Origin: Apostichopus japonicus
Taxonomy: Eukaryota; Echinodermata; Holothuroidea; Aspidochirotida; Stichopodidae
Direction: 5' to 3'
Assembly (NCBI RefSeq): GCF_037975245.1
Contig: NC_092571.1
Span: forward strand, 22,861,917-22,925,916
Length of the DNA stretch: 64,000 bases
Shown: positions 14,505 through 27,462 of the stretch, piece by piece
Position numbering within the stretch: position 1 is the first letter of the stretch
Layout of the letters: each line of letters starts with the position of its first letter
Program-made: the position numbers and the translations under genes
Notes under the pieces: generated by a model
Database searches by the model: none
What the model was told of the DNA's origin: nothing
The model's input: only the letters and a program-made list of their open reading frames with translations

Positions 14505-15829
14505 GTCCAGAGCTGCCTCCCCCTGCTCCTCCCCCCCTCCCCGTCTTTCTAACTCCTTGTATGGATGGACAGAGTACAGTGTTATCAAAGCAGTGAGGGT
14601 AAAGGGTGCATGTCACAATGATAAGAACCTAACCCTTCTTTCTCATAATATCAGAGTTAACGCTCTGGTGGGGTATATACCTTCCATCATTGTGATATGG
14701 GAGTGTTTGCCTTTGATTTATTTCCAAGAATGCATAAAGACAGCTAGTGCACATTGAACAAGATGGAGGAGTATTTAAATATTCTGGAGGGCATAATCTG
14801 AAAGTATGCATGGACTTAGAAAATTAATTTTGTTTATCTTCTTGAGCAAAAGATAATCAAAATGGTAAAAAAGAAGTGTATTTCTTCAATTGATTATCCG
14901 CAAGGGTGTAATATTGTACTCTCTGTGGGTGAAAGGTTTTTTATACATGTCAATTCTCCCCCCCCCACCCCCTCCTTCACAAGCCCTTTCTGTCTTTCCT
15001 CTCCTCTCAGCTCATCTCATCTCCTGTCCCAAACTCCTTCATCTCTCCCTCATATGCTAATCTAATCTTCCACCATGCTCCTTACCCCTCCTGTTAATGC
15101 CATTCCCTTACCCTCTCTATTAGCCTCTTTCTTTTCCAAAACAAAGATATTCCTATTTAGCTGTCCAAAACAAGAATGCATTTACTCATTCAGATCTGTG
15201 TTTCAGACTTCACAGAAACATGTACATAAGCTCCTTCTATAAGCCAATTCTCTCCTCCTTGGAGAACTGGTCTTGCTATCCAATGTGGTTTTTTAATCCA
15301 GTTAAAAAAAAAAACCTTTACAATGATCTCAACTGTCAGCAAGGATTAAGTTAAAGCGAAAGAGGGTAAAGGTTAAAGCATTTCAAGTTATCAACCAAAT
15401 GGCTGTTATGTCAAGAAATATTCACAACTTTTTAACACCTTGGCTTTCCTTGGGCTTATGTCTCAAGATAAGTGAGGTAACTTTTGACAGCATATTATGT
15501 TTGCCATTTGGTAAGAGTTTTGAAAAGAGGTTACAGTTGTTCAGGAAGTCAGTCAATATAGTGTATATTTAGATAGAGATAGGTGGCTGTTGCTGCCCAA
15601 AAAATTGACAGTGTTTGAATATAAACGGGTAGACTTGTAGCTTGGAGAAAGGTACCTAACACTATGTATGTTGAAAACAGAAATAACATGCAGTTTAGTC
15701 ATGTTTTGAAGTAGTTTTTCGAAGAGATGAAACAAATATCACCATCAAGAAAATGTTATTTGCAAAAATTTGAGGCAGCAAATAATGTAGATTGTAATGA
15801 TGTGTGAAGATATTGAAGGTGAGTTGGAG

Positions 15830-16325
15830 TGAGGGGCAGAGGTGAATGTAAGGGGTGGAGGGGCATGTAAGGGATGGAGGGGCATGTAAGGAGCAGAGGG
15901 GAATGTAAGGGATTGATTAGAATGAAGGGGGCGGAGGAGAATGTAAGGGGTGGAGAAGGTAAAGGGCGGAGGAGAATGTGAGGTATAGAGGAGAAATGAA
16001 AGGGGCAGAGGAGAGCAGAGGAGAATGAAATGAAGGGGGTGGAGGAGAATGAAGGAGGCGGAGGAGAATGTAAGTGGGTGGAGGAGAATGAAGGGGGTGG
16101 AGGAGAATGTAAGGGGGTGGAGGAGAATGAAGGGGGTGGAGGAGAAATGAAAGTGGCGGAGGAGAACGTAAGGGACCGAGGAGAATGTGAGGAATGGAGG
16201 AGAAATGAAAGGGGTAGAGGAGAATAAAGGGGGTGGAGGAGAAGGTAAGGGACGGAGGAGAATGTAAGAGCAGAGGTGAATGTAAGGGCAGAGAATGTGA
16301 GGGACGGAGTAGAATTTGAGGAGAA
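15830..16325. repeat. purine-rich minisatellite
   Basis: Degenerate tandem copies of a GGAGGAGAATGAAGGGGGT-like unit (15-18 bp), followed at 16360-16620 by a CT-rich stretch. Long open frames on both strands (Ser/Pro/His-rich, Gly/Glu-rich) are by-products of the repeat. Confidence 0.85.
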
Positions 16326-16670
16326 TGTAGGAGAGAGATATGAGATGAAATCTAATTTTTCCATCCCATCCCCTTCCCTTTCCCTTTCTTCCTCTTTCCC
16401 TGCCCCTCCCCATCGGCCCATCTACTATCCCTTTCCTGATTCTTGCTCCTCACTTCCCTTCCTCCTGTTTCTCCCTTACCCTTTACTCTCACATACCTGT
16501 TCCCTAATTGTCCCTTTCTGTTCTCTTTCCATCTCTTCCCCTTCCAATTCACCTCTATCTCTAACCTACCAGATTCTCCCTTTACCTTTACCCCTTCACT
16601 TTCATTCCTGTCTCCTCTACTTTTCACACATTCATTTCCATTTTGTCTGAAGCCACAGAATGGTAAATTC

Positions 16671-17780
16671 TAGTGTTTACACGGGTCCAAAAATCGGGAA
16701 CCGGGTACCCGAGAGCCGTTACCCATCGGGTATCCGGGTACCCGAAAAAAATTGTTTACACTCGTGTATCACGATTTTCAAGAAATTACATATTGGATGC
16801 TATAATAAATGAATTATATTCTCTACTGACAATGTTTTCATGTTCAAATACGTACAAAGATAAGGTATAAAACCTTCCTCAATAATTCTATTTGCTTTTG
16901 TTTCTTTCATTAACTTGTTAATAACTTCATATAATTAACATCACTACTATAACATCGCACTGCCGCCGCTGCTAATGCTTGCTCACCACCTCTATCAGAC
17001 CATACAAATACTCAATTTAGCTCTTAAACAGTTGTTACTACTACTATCTATTATGCAGTCCCAGGGTTCGCATTAGCCGCGAGATCGCGCGATTCGCGCA
17101 ATTTGATCGCATTTGGAATAAACGATTAGTAAAAAGCCACTTGCGATGATTATTTTTTAGTTAATCCGTCTATAATCCATAAACATCTCGTAAAATTCCT
17201 TGTCAGCCTTTCCTTTTATGAAATAAACGAACGAATAAATAATGATTTCTTCCACATGGTAGCCTAACAACACACTAAGTCATTGAGAAATATAGCTAGG
17301 CCTAACCATCTGTTTATTCGATGAAATTGTGACGCAGTTATAAGATTTCCATGGAATAACTTTCATTATTACTGTTACGTTCGACCACATGTTTGCCTAA
17401 CACCACACTAAGTCAATGGGGAAATCAAGCCTTTACCGCTGAAATTGTGACGCAGTTATAAGATATCCATGGAATACCTTCGTTATGGCTGTTATCTTCG
17501 ACCACATAGTGACCTAACAACACACTAAGTCAATGGGGTAATCTAGCATAGCCATCTGTTTATTAGCTGAAATTGTGACGCAGTTATAAGATATCCATTG
17601 AATACTTTCGTTATTCGACCACATGGTAGCCTAACACCACACTAAGTCAATGGGAAATCTGCCTAATTATCGGTTTGCCAAAAAATCACACTTTGCGTAG
17701 GATTCGGGTAATAAATTAGGAACCGGGTAGTATCGCGTCGGGCGGGTACCCGGGTACCCAGATAACCCGTGCAAACACTA
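16671..17780. mobile_element. non-autonomous hAT-like element with internal tandem array
   Basis: A 1,110-bp element with a perfect 8-bp target duplication GTAAATTC (16663-16670 and 17781-17788) and terminal inverted repeats TAGTGTTTACACGGGT and, read inward from the right, TAGTGTTTGCACGGGT. Subterminal GGGTACCCG words occur at both ends. The interior contains a degenerate tandem array (17253-17667) and no transposase frame. The features fit a hAT-type internal-deletion derivative. Confidence 0.85.
17253..17667. repeat. tandem array, about 117-133 bp unit, 3.5 copies
   Basis: Units begin at about 17253, 17386, 17503 and 17620, each with CACATGxTxxCCTAACA, CACTAAGTCAATGGG and GTGACGCAGTTATAAGAT. 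The last unit is truncated. The array lies inside the 16671-17780 transposon. Confidence 0.85.
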
Positions 17781-18122
17781 GTAAATTCCCACAACAAATG
17801 GATTTAACCTGCCTAAAATGGCAGGCTTTGTTTATATCATTGTCAGTCTGTGTCCAATATAAGTTGGTGTTATAAATTGTCTGTTAGATATAGGTCGCTT
17901 TTGCAATTTTCATATAGGTCTTTGGAATTGTCTACTTCAAATGGCGGTAAAGGATGAAACCTTGAATAACCTTTTTTAGCCAGAAGTGGTTTTACCAGAC
18001 TTCATTATTCTCCCACTGTATATTGTGTCCTTCCTATATATTCTCAAATGTTTTGATAATTTCCTTCTCCAAACACCCTCTCTCGCAGTTTTGGGCTTAT
18101 ATTAATTGGAAACTGATTTTGA

Positions 18123-18178
18123 CCTAGCAATAGACTTTGATTTGATTGTTCCTAGCAATAGACTTTGATTTGATTGTT
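18123..18178. repeat. perfect 28-bp tandem duplication
   Basis: Two identical adjacent units, each beginning CCTAGCAATAGACTTTGATT. Confidence 0.95.
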
Positions 18179-21100
18179 CATGACCCCATTTGGACATCGT
18201 ATTTCATTTACGGCAGGAGTTAATATACACATCAGAAAGGTTCACAACTTCACATCCAGTGGCTCTTTGTCTGTACAGGGATAGAATTGGGCGACTTTTT
18301 ACTTTCAAGAAAGTAATAATGAATATTATTCTTGTAGCTTTATATTCTTCTAGCTCTAGCTATGGTCAAAGTAATGTACAAGGCTGCTAAACGTTCTGCC
18401 CCTAAAGTAAAAAAAAAACAGAAATTTCATGGATATGATGAAATCCATGGAGTATCACTCACAGTGCTAAGACTGAAATCAATCTAGACAAAATTATATT
18501 TGTTCACCAAATGCAATATTACTTAGAAACAAATTAATTAATTAATAACAATAAAATTAATAATTACTAAATTAATTATTGCTTTTGTGCATTTTGTGCA
18601 TGCATTGCTCAATTTTACACAAGTTCAGGAAAACCTGCTAAAATTGCAAATGAATGAGAAGCCGCCTATAAATAATTGCCAATGTGTGAACCATCTGTAT
18701 GTTGATGGGGAAAGGCCATGGTTTCTTGACAATTGGAAACTACTGCATATACAGTTATTTTAACTCTTGGTTTGTGGTTTTAACATTGATGTGGTTTAGG
18801 AAGTTAAATATTTACCCAACGTAATGTTTGCAGCATGGGACGTAGAGTATGTTTCAAGCAGGCAGAGGCTCTCAAATATTGTTTCCACACACACACACAC
18901 AATAGAGGTAAAGAGAATGAGGTAAAAAGGTTAATATCAAATTACTACTAAATTGTCACGATTTGAAGAATCACATAAGAATCACAATGGAAAAGCATTC
19001 AGATTCATATATGTGCACATATTGTAGGGTGTGTGAAGATTCTTGCAGTGTTGTTGGTCTGGGAAAGGGGTTAAAACTTTTTATGTGAATCTGATTGAAG
19101 GTCCTATGTTTTCCTAACTCGCTGTCTTATTCTCATTAACTGCAGAAGAATTTGCTGAAGATACACACTAGATCCTTTTTCCATCTATCTTGTTGTACAA
19201 AACCTGTCGGCCATTGCCCCGATTGAACTCATACATTCTGACCTAGTTCTCGATAGTTGTATACATTGACCCATATTCCTATTGCACCCCCACCCCCTCC
19301 TCCCCAAACACACATTGAAAGACTGACGAACACACTTAGCAACTGTTTCCTATTGACAGACTTAATTATTTCCCCATGAATGTTTACACAAATGTTAAAT
19401 AGTCCTGAAACTACACACAATACCGACTACATGTTGAGTTTCCCTACTGAACCCACAGCAGATTTTAAACTGCATGGCAAACTCATGATCTAACTTAGTC
19501 TTAGGCACACCCACTCTCCTATGATTCACAATGTTTGTACGCTATGACATATGTGAGCTCAGTCGGGACGTGTTCAGTCGATCCCGCAGATGTGCGCGCC
19601 TCTCAACACTACACAATCAGAATCTTGTTTCGTTTTCCCTATCTGCATCAAGTGTGAAATTGAGACTTACTCTAGCATATTTGGGAATGCACGGGAGCCT
19701 GCAAATCTTAGTCCCCAACATAGATCAAAAAGACTGCGGTGAGAGTGTATATCGAAAACTTATAACCCATGAAGGCAGAGAGATGATATACCAGGCCAAT
19801 CGATAAACCCTCCCCCTCCCCCCCCCCCCATGCTGCAGTTTTCTTTTGATATTTTCCCTGCATTATGCCATCGGTAAGCTTTATATATATATATAAGGGG
19901 AATGATAGTATCGTGCGTCGTCGCAGCTTTAAGCAGTTTATACCCTGATCGTCTGGAAACTAGATCCTTCAACAAACACACGGATGATGATTAAGAAGAT
20001 GAATCTCATCTTCATTTGAGAGAGATTATTAAATTAAATTTATGCGGGAACTGGGGAGACGATGGGGAGAGATGTGTCATTACTGCTATAATGTCTGTTT
20101 GATTGTGGGATTAAAGGATGCCTGTTTCAGTCCCAACAAAGTAATATACAGTTGGATCTAACAGACCATGATTCATTAAAGACAATTTCATTTTATAGGG
20201 CAAGTTACCTTTCCAGTACTCCATTTTGTTTTCGATAGTTGTTCTCTCCATCAACATTGCTTTTACTTTAAAGGAGTATACCAGACATCTGAACAGACTG
20301 GGGGTCTCTAGTTTAATCGTAAATTATCTTACATAAAAAATGGATACTGTAGCAAAATTGTATTCATAATGTTCTCTATTTTTGGAGTTACGATGTGTAT
20401 TAAAGCTTGTAAACCTTGCCTAATACAGTAGGTGGTCTCTTGCTAGTTTCAGCTGGATTAGGGTATAAATTTAAAATCACAAAGTGTGGTGGGTTGGATT
20501 AAAAACAATTTTTACAAAGTTTTTGACCAATCCATGTCATTTTTACACATAATTTGATATCATCAAGTTTGCATTTGTAATTTATATTCATTTAGCTGTT
20601 CCTTGATGGATAGCAAGTTATGAACCCCAAAACTGTAGATAAAATTTCCGGACTTCTTGAAAAAAATCCTGGGGACCCACGGAAGTTGTCTTTGCAACCC
20701 ACTCTCTGGGTTGCATCGCTTACAGTAGTTTTACAGGTTGTCACTTTTACAGTGAAGTATGGTCATTGGTAGTATTTGACCAAAATTCAATGCAAAATGC
20801 AGCTAGAAAGTTTGAAATGTTCACAGATGTCTTTATTTCAGCGGAGGAGGAAATGGGAAACAGATGAGCCCCTTTATGTCAGGGAAAATAAATGTATCGA
20901 TGAGTTTAAAGTTAAGTCGTTGATACAAGTTTGTTGACAAGTTCATAAAATTCCCTTCAATAACTCTATCAGTCAGTATTTAGCCCACTCATACAGCTGT
21001 AGAAATCTTTTTTGAATTGGGTATATGAATGGCCAGTTTCAGGTTTTAGGGATTTATCTAAAGGCTTATCAAAAGGAGATCTCACAAATTTTAAAGGGGG

Positions 21101-22499
21101 ATATTGGTAATATATACTGTATGTCAAGATTGTGCAACAGTCTTGAAAAACTGTATTGGTTATAAAGAGAATCCCAGAAAATGTTGCCATAAGGTTGCTG
21201 TTAACTTTTCCCCCACCGCTGGAAATTTGAAAAGTTCTGAATCCTTGATTGTCTGTAGTGACAGTTCTTCAATCGTATCGATCGGTTCATTCCAATTTCG
21301 ATTTTAATTTGTCCTAACTTTGATGAAATTTCGGTCCCAGCTCATCTCAAATTATGTTAAAATTAGACTTACCCTGTAATAAATTTAAGACCAACCTGTA
21401 TTGAGATGCAATTGATTGATTTAATTAATAGAATCCTGTGGAGGAATCTCGAGTATTCAGCTTTTCATAATGTTTTGAGGATGTCTGATTTTCTATCTAT
21501 TCCCATCTTGCCCCAGTCTTCACCCGCCCACTCCATGATCATCACATCCCCTACGGTTGGGATATTTTTGATAGCATTCTGCATCATTATAACATAGATG
21601 TCTTTAAACCTCATTTAATTTCATATCTTGAGCTACGGTACCTTACAAACATACTCTTTAAAATCGTAAATTAGACCTGATAAAAAAAGCACAATATGAG
21701 ACCCAATGTATTTCACTTTTCTGTTTTTAATGGAATCCTATGCCTGTAAGCATTGATTGATTTACTCATGAAAGAATAGATTGGTGAGTGGGGGTGAAAA
21801 GGAATGCAATTGTCTGGTTATTTTAATTTAGCTCAAATGTCTGTGGGAGGATTGGAATTTTTCCAATTCTTTTTTGGTCAATATTACAAAAAATTACAAA
21901 GAAAAAGTTTTGGAAATAGAACAGAAAAGCTATCAACTTTTATCAAATTTGAAAAAAAAAAAAAATTAATCAGTAGCAGGGAACTGGGAATATATTTAAT
22001 TGTAAGGATCTCACTTGCACACTCAGCATTGAAACCTAGGGAAACCAGCTGGAATAAACTGTAACTAGAAAAATGGTCAAAAGTTGCTATGGAGCAAAGA
22101 TGATTCATTTTCACTGTTTGATCCAGTAAAATATGATATTGTTGAGGATCTGTAGTGGGTGTAGACCTGATGAGAGAGGGAATCATGGGAAGGGGAATGT
22201 TATAATGTAGCCCCATGGCTGAGGGTTAGCTTGGGGTCCCAGGAAAATATAGAAGGGCCAGAAAAGTATGGGATATGTGAATAATACAAAAAAGGGGGCC
22301 CGGTGTCATAGTTGGCCCCAGGCCCCCCCACTTTGCTCATGACATGTCTGAGTGACCAGAGCAGAGTATGTGATGGATGGATTGGAGAAAATTAGAGACA
22401 GGAAGAGAGTTAACGAGTATTCTCGCCAATGTTTGTCAGATGTTTCGTTGGTATTTGTGGCACTTAACAGCTAATTCTTTGATACCAGCCATGCCCTAT

Positions 22500-22770
22500 C
22501 CATTATGCTGCACCCACACCTCTCCACTGACTAACCTCTCTCTTCTCCCTTTATCCAATGCATCTCTCTGCATCTCCTCTCCATCTCCCTCTCTCCCTCT
22601 GTCCATCTTCCTCTTTCTCATCATATCTTTATTCTTACTTCTCGCCCTCCATTCAAACCCTCCCCTCTAACCCTTCCTTCTAACCTACCTTCTAAACCTC
22701 CCCCTCTACCCCTTTCCCCTCTAACCCTCCCTTCTAACCCTTCCCTCTAACCCTCCCTCAATGTAACCCT
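22500..22770. repeat. CT-rich low-complexity tract
   Basis: Runs of TCTCCCTCT grade into CCCTTCTAACC and CCCTCTAACC words. It is irregular and not a telomeric array. Confidence 0.75.
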
Positions 22771-24859
22771 TCCTGCTCAAGTCTTTGAATCAAGAAACAG
22801 GGAGTTAAGATTGTGTTTCATCTGCACATCTTTATTCAAGATAAATTATAACAATTTCTGTCATTTATTATGTTATTCACCCAACTTGTCAAAGGATAAA
22901 TCCTTAACATGGTTGCCTTGACAAGGTTCAGAGGTCAAGAAAATCACTACAAATGAAAATAAATTTTCAGGGTTGAATGGCTGGGACATTTAACAACTAG
23001 CCAAGAATTTATTATTTTTGCCATACTTTTTGTCATTCATACCTTTGTACACCTGTAAGAGTAATCCCTGACTGTCTGGGCCAGGTCAAAGGTCAGTGAA
23101 TCATGTTGGGCAGTATGAGCAAGAAAATGATTCTTGTTTCACAAGTTTGACAGTTTTGACAGGGTCAAATTTCTTGCTATGTGCTCTGTTGTATGTAATC
23201 GTAGTTCAGCCTCAATTTTTACTACCTGTATGATTACACATTACCACTGGTGTCGAAAAGTTTAAAAGGGTAGGATTATTATATTAGTTTGGTTTTATAA
23301 CTATTGTATGATGCATATATCAAACCCATGGTTTATTCATGCATGTGCTTTTGTATTATAAGCTGAGCACAGAGTTTCTGTCTGCCAAATTCTGAGTAAT
23401 TCTATCAACAAAAAACTTGGTCGTTTCTTTCCTTTTGTCTTTCCCTAAATGAGTAGGAGGTTTTTAGTATAGTGTCTTTAACCATTATTGCTGATACCAT
23501 AGTAACAGGACTTGTAAAAAAAAATAACAGTCCTGAGACTTCTATAGTTTTTGATTATATAGTTATGTTGCCAGAGCAAAAACTTGACTATAGTGGTCAC
23601 ATAAAAGAACCTCTGATATATGTCAACATTTATTCACCGTTCATCATTGTGTTTGTGTGATCTGCATTTCCATTGAAAGGGGTGTTCAGTTGCCTTAAAT
23701 CAAACAGAATCGGCAATCAGCCGCTCTTTTCCCCCTGTTGTTATATCCGCTGTTCAAAACCTCGGTTGCAGTGCTGTTCCCACGACTACAAGTCCCTGAT
23801 GAAAAACAAGGTGTGAGTTTCTGTCACCAAAAAGTTTTTTCTTGAAAGTGGCCACTCGTCAGTGCTGTTTGTCAAGTACAGGGCCAGAAAGGGGGTCTGG
23901 AACAGGATAGAAGGGGGTAGAGCTAAAATCAGGTGGGCTGATGGCATGGAGGGAGTTAGAAGGAGCTCCAAAGGGAAGGAGGGCAGGTAGGACCAGGAGA
24001 CCCAGAAGTGGAGCTTATTAGGCAAGTTGTGACACTCCAGCACGTCAATCTCAGAACTTGACCCGTTTGCATGAGATAGTTCAAATGGTGTAGTACTAGT
24101 GTATTGGAGAAGTATGATGTGTTTACAGTGAAAGAGATGAGAAATTCATTGCTTTAAGACCTTAACGTTCACAGGAAGAAAGAGAAAAAAAGAAAAATAT
24201 ATATATGCCTTCCTATTTGTGAACGATACTGCTTGAAACTTTCACTGTTTCACATATATCTTTTTCAAGGCGAAGGCAAAATCAATATGAAGTTCAGAAG
24301 GAAAACTACTCAAGGAGATCAGTGGTATTAAAATAATGCCGAATGCTTCGTTTGAAAATAGTACTAGTGCATCTAATCTATATATTATAGAAATTCTAGT
24401 TTCCCAGACAATTCCTCAGGGTCACAAGGTTTGATATGGCCAAGTATGACAAATGTTTATGTTTGAAGTACTTTACCAGCCTGTTAAAATGTAACCACGA
24501 AGAAGCAACCATGTATTCATTACTAAAGTTGATACAAGTTTGTTATGACAGTTGGTATTCGTATTATGTGACATAGTGTGTGGATATATATACCCAGAAG
24601 TAGAGTTTATACCAGCTACTGTGTACATATAATATCCACGTGCAGGTATGGAGATAAAATACCTATTATGTGATAGAATATCTACATGGGATAATATGCA
24701 GATATATCGATTTCTAAAAATTTGTTAGTATCATTCTATACCTGCTTTGAGACAAAGAGGTTCAGACAGGGTCCCCGCAAGGGTGTCAGCTGGTATTACA
24801 AATTGACATTGTCAGTTTTGGTATATGAGCTAGTACAGGTATAACAGAAGGATTCTTTA

Positions 24860-25010
24860 TGCGGAAGGTGATGGGTAGTAAAGGAGTGGAGGGGAGCAGT
24901 AGAAGGAGGGGGATGGAGGGGGGTAGAGGGAGGGGGATGGATGAGGGGGGTACAGAGAGTGGGATAGATGGGGGGAGGGGGAGTATCAGAGATGAACAGG
25001 GGGTGGAGAT
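24860..25010. repeat. G-rich low-complexity tract
   Basis: Degenerate GGGGGATGGAGGGGGGTAGA-like repeats with many G runs. Confidence 0.8.
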
Positions 25011-25518
25011 CAACTGACAGGCAAATGATCTTTGCTACCTAAGCAAAAATGGAAGAAACAATTACAACCCTGTAAATGTGTAATGACAATCTCTACACAT
25101 GTATGCATGGGTAGAGAGAGACTCCCAGGTCAGGCATTATAACAATAAGTACTAAGGGTTTGTGGCTTTGTAATGTTAGGAAATTCCTTTCTTTTCATGG
25201 GTGTTCTGTTGTTTCTTTTATCTGGGAATCCATTCATGTTTCCCCAATCCTAGCCTAATATTTTTCTTGAAAAGACCAGGGGGATAACTTTTTTAAGATA
25301 AGCTACTAGACTTAGTGAACATCGAGAATGGTAAAGCAAAGGTTTGTCTGAGACAGAGAAAGGAAAAGACTTTAGGAGACAATGGACTAGGGGAGAGGAG
25401 AGGATAACGATAGACAATGGAAGGGAAGTGGGGTGTTAGAAGACAAGTGGTACCTTTAGACAGGCTTTTGATGCTGTTACGGGACGTATTTTTAGTTCTT
25501 TAACAACAAAGGATAGCC

Positions 25519-25920
25519 GTGTGTAGTATCTATTCCATTTCCAAGGGACTTGTGTTTCACATTTGATGTAATATCTTAATGATTCTACAGTTACGGTCTC
25601 GATGTAAGGTGGGACTGCGGTCGAGAGTAACTCAAGTTGTTTTCTGTGATGATTTTTCTTTAAAAAACAGTACCTTTCATCTGACATGTGTAAACAGTAC
25701 ATAGTAGATTGCTCACCAACCTGTAACCTGACAGTGTGTAGTATATGTTTCCTTTCCAAGGACTCTTTATACTGGCATGACTGTATCAGTGTCATAATCA
25801 TACTGTTTCAGTCTTGATGTAAGGGGGGGGGGTGCGGGTGGGGCGGAGAATGGGTCAAGTTGTTTGGTTTTTGTGCCCAGGGTCCATCTTGGGTTGCTTT
25901 TCAGCAAACAAGTACCAAAG
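25519..25920. repeat. dispersed repeat family, tandem copies b and c
   Basis: Two diverged units about 215 bp apart share GTGTGTAGTAT, TTCCAAGG and TCGATGTAAGG or TTGATGTAAGG blocks. Copy c extends through CAAGTTGTTTGGTT to CCATCTTGGGTTGCTTTTCA, as copy a does. Confidence 0.6.
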
Positions 25921-27426
25921 AAATTTAAACCATATCAGGCGTGCAAAACTGGTTTTGTGTGCCTTTCATTAAATGCCATACTGTGCACTATATGGTCCTA
26001 CATGCATATATAATATAGACAGTGTTTTTATTTGTATGCATGCATGTACAATAACTATTAGCTACAGATTGCTGTGTTAAGGAGAATGACTATATAACCA
26101 TTGCCCCGATGATAACAAAAGTTCAGTGGAAATTTGCCTTGAATTTCTCTGAGTTTTTTTTTTCATTGCCATGGAATTTGTTAAAGCCCAAAGATTGTCA
26201 TGGAATTATTAATAAGAATATAAATAGGTATTCTAATACTTGTCCAAAACCCCCCCCAAAAACCCAAACAAACAAAGTGATGAGTTTTCTTAAAATTTTA
26301 GAAAACCTAGTATGTGGTGATTTGTGTAATATTTCAAAATTTAGTTTCACTATCTTGTATACACCCAATTCATTTCGAGTTGCATTCAAAGTAGTAGAAG
26401 CTTACATTTTTGTCATTGTTATATTTTGTTCAGGACAGATTATGACCCGGCCATAATCTACTTTACATACACATACTTAGCATTATCGAAGGATAAATTG
26501 GATTGGATTGATTGCTTGATTATACGAGATCAGTCTTTATTGATATAGCGGAATGACGTAAAGAAATAACAAACCTTTCAATAAGTTATCCAAAAGCTTA
26601 TTTATTCCTTGAGATTGTTGAAGTTTCAGTCACCTGCAAAGTTGACAGTGCTTCCCCCCTCTAATTGGCTGATTTAAAAATGTTCATATTGTTGGTCTTA
26701 TTCAAGTCTGTTCTTTCAAACCTTTGTCATGGATATGGATCAGTGGTTAAGTTATTGAATAATTGTTAAGTTCACACAATATATAGGTTTGTCTGCCACT
26801 GGTATTGCTTGAAATGACAATTTTGCTTGAAATGACAATTGAGTAATTTTCCCCTATTTTCCAAGTACCCTACATTGCTAAATGTAAGTGTACATGCATA
26901 TAAACAGTACAGTAAAGTTCCCAACAATTTGAAGATGTAAAGTTTTGAAAATGAGGGCGCTCTAACACTATTGGTCTCGACCAACCAAAATTTTGAAAAT
27001 AAATGGATTTGATAATGCCGTTTTGAAATAGAAACAGTTTATCCTCTATTTTGATAGTGAAGAAACACATATAGAACCAAAACCTTGAAATGAAGGCAAA
27101 AGTACAAAGATTATTTTGTTGTTTTGTATCAGTCCTGTTGATTTCATTTCATACATCTGAGAATCTTTTAATATTTTAAATGTGTAATATTACAAAAACT
27201 CATTGATTATGTGTGAACATTTTCAAAATACTGTCTAAAGTCTTTTCTGACAAGTATATGAGCTGTTAGTCAAGTTTTCATTTTGTCTTTGAATTAAGGC
27301 TGGAAATTATCCTCACAAGAAGTTTTCAAGCTTTGGAATTTCATTTAAATTAATTATTTAATAATTGTATTATTTAATTCTATATGTAAATTAAAACTCT
27401 GTTCTCTCTCACTTGTTCTTTTATAG

Positions 27427-27462
27427 ATTTACCAGTTATAACAAGACCGCCTATTGAGAAAG
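27427..27462 (+). CDS. AGRN: agrin microexon, 12-residue linker before FS1
   Basis: A 36-bp exon coding for LPVITRPPIEK between split codons. It is the first exon I can place. The acceptor has a long pyrimidine tract (TCTGTTCTCTCTCACTTGTT leading to TTATAG) and the donor is a perfect AAAG/GTAAGT. It is phase 1 at both ends, and its last G joins the GG of the FS1 exon to give glycine. The peptide is Pro/Thr-containing, without cysteine, as expected for a linker in front of the follistatin array. No homology can be claimed at this length; support comes from splice-site quality and frame. It could be alternatively spliced because removing it keeps the frame. Confidence 0.7.

Larger units (their letters stand above)
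18190..27426. other. non-coding, no gene supported
   Basis: No recognisable gene on either strand. It includes C-rich CT tracts (22500-22770), a G-rich minisatellite-like stretch (24860-25010), the tandem pair of dispersed-repeat copies (25519-25920) and a GGGGAAGAGG-type tract just after the next exon. The first supported agrin exon follows at 27427, so at least the distal end is probably 5' intron. Confidence 0.55.

Noticed and set aside
15745-16421. Two overlapping minus-strand open frames over 220 codons rich in Ser, Pro, Phe and His
   Set aside because: They coincide with a purine-rich minisatellite and CT tract, two frames are equally open, and no domain is recognisable.
20842-20930. 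Open segment after TCTTTATTTCAG (begins RRRKWETDEPLYV)
   Set aside because: Strong acceptor, but only a weak donor, the wrong phase for the agrin array and no family resemblance.
22640-22770. Telomere-like CTAACCCT words
   Set aside because: The words are irregular, mixed with CCCTTCTAACC variants and embedded in a CT-rich tract, not a regular TTAGGG array.
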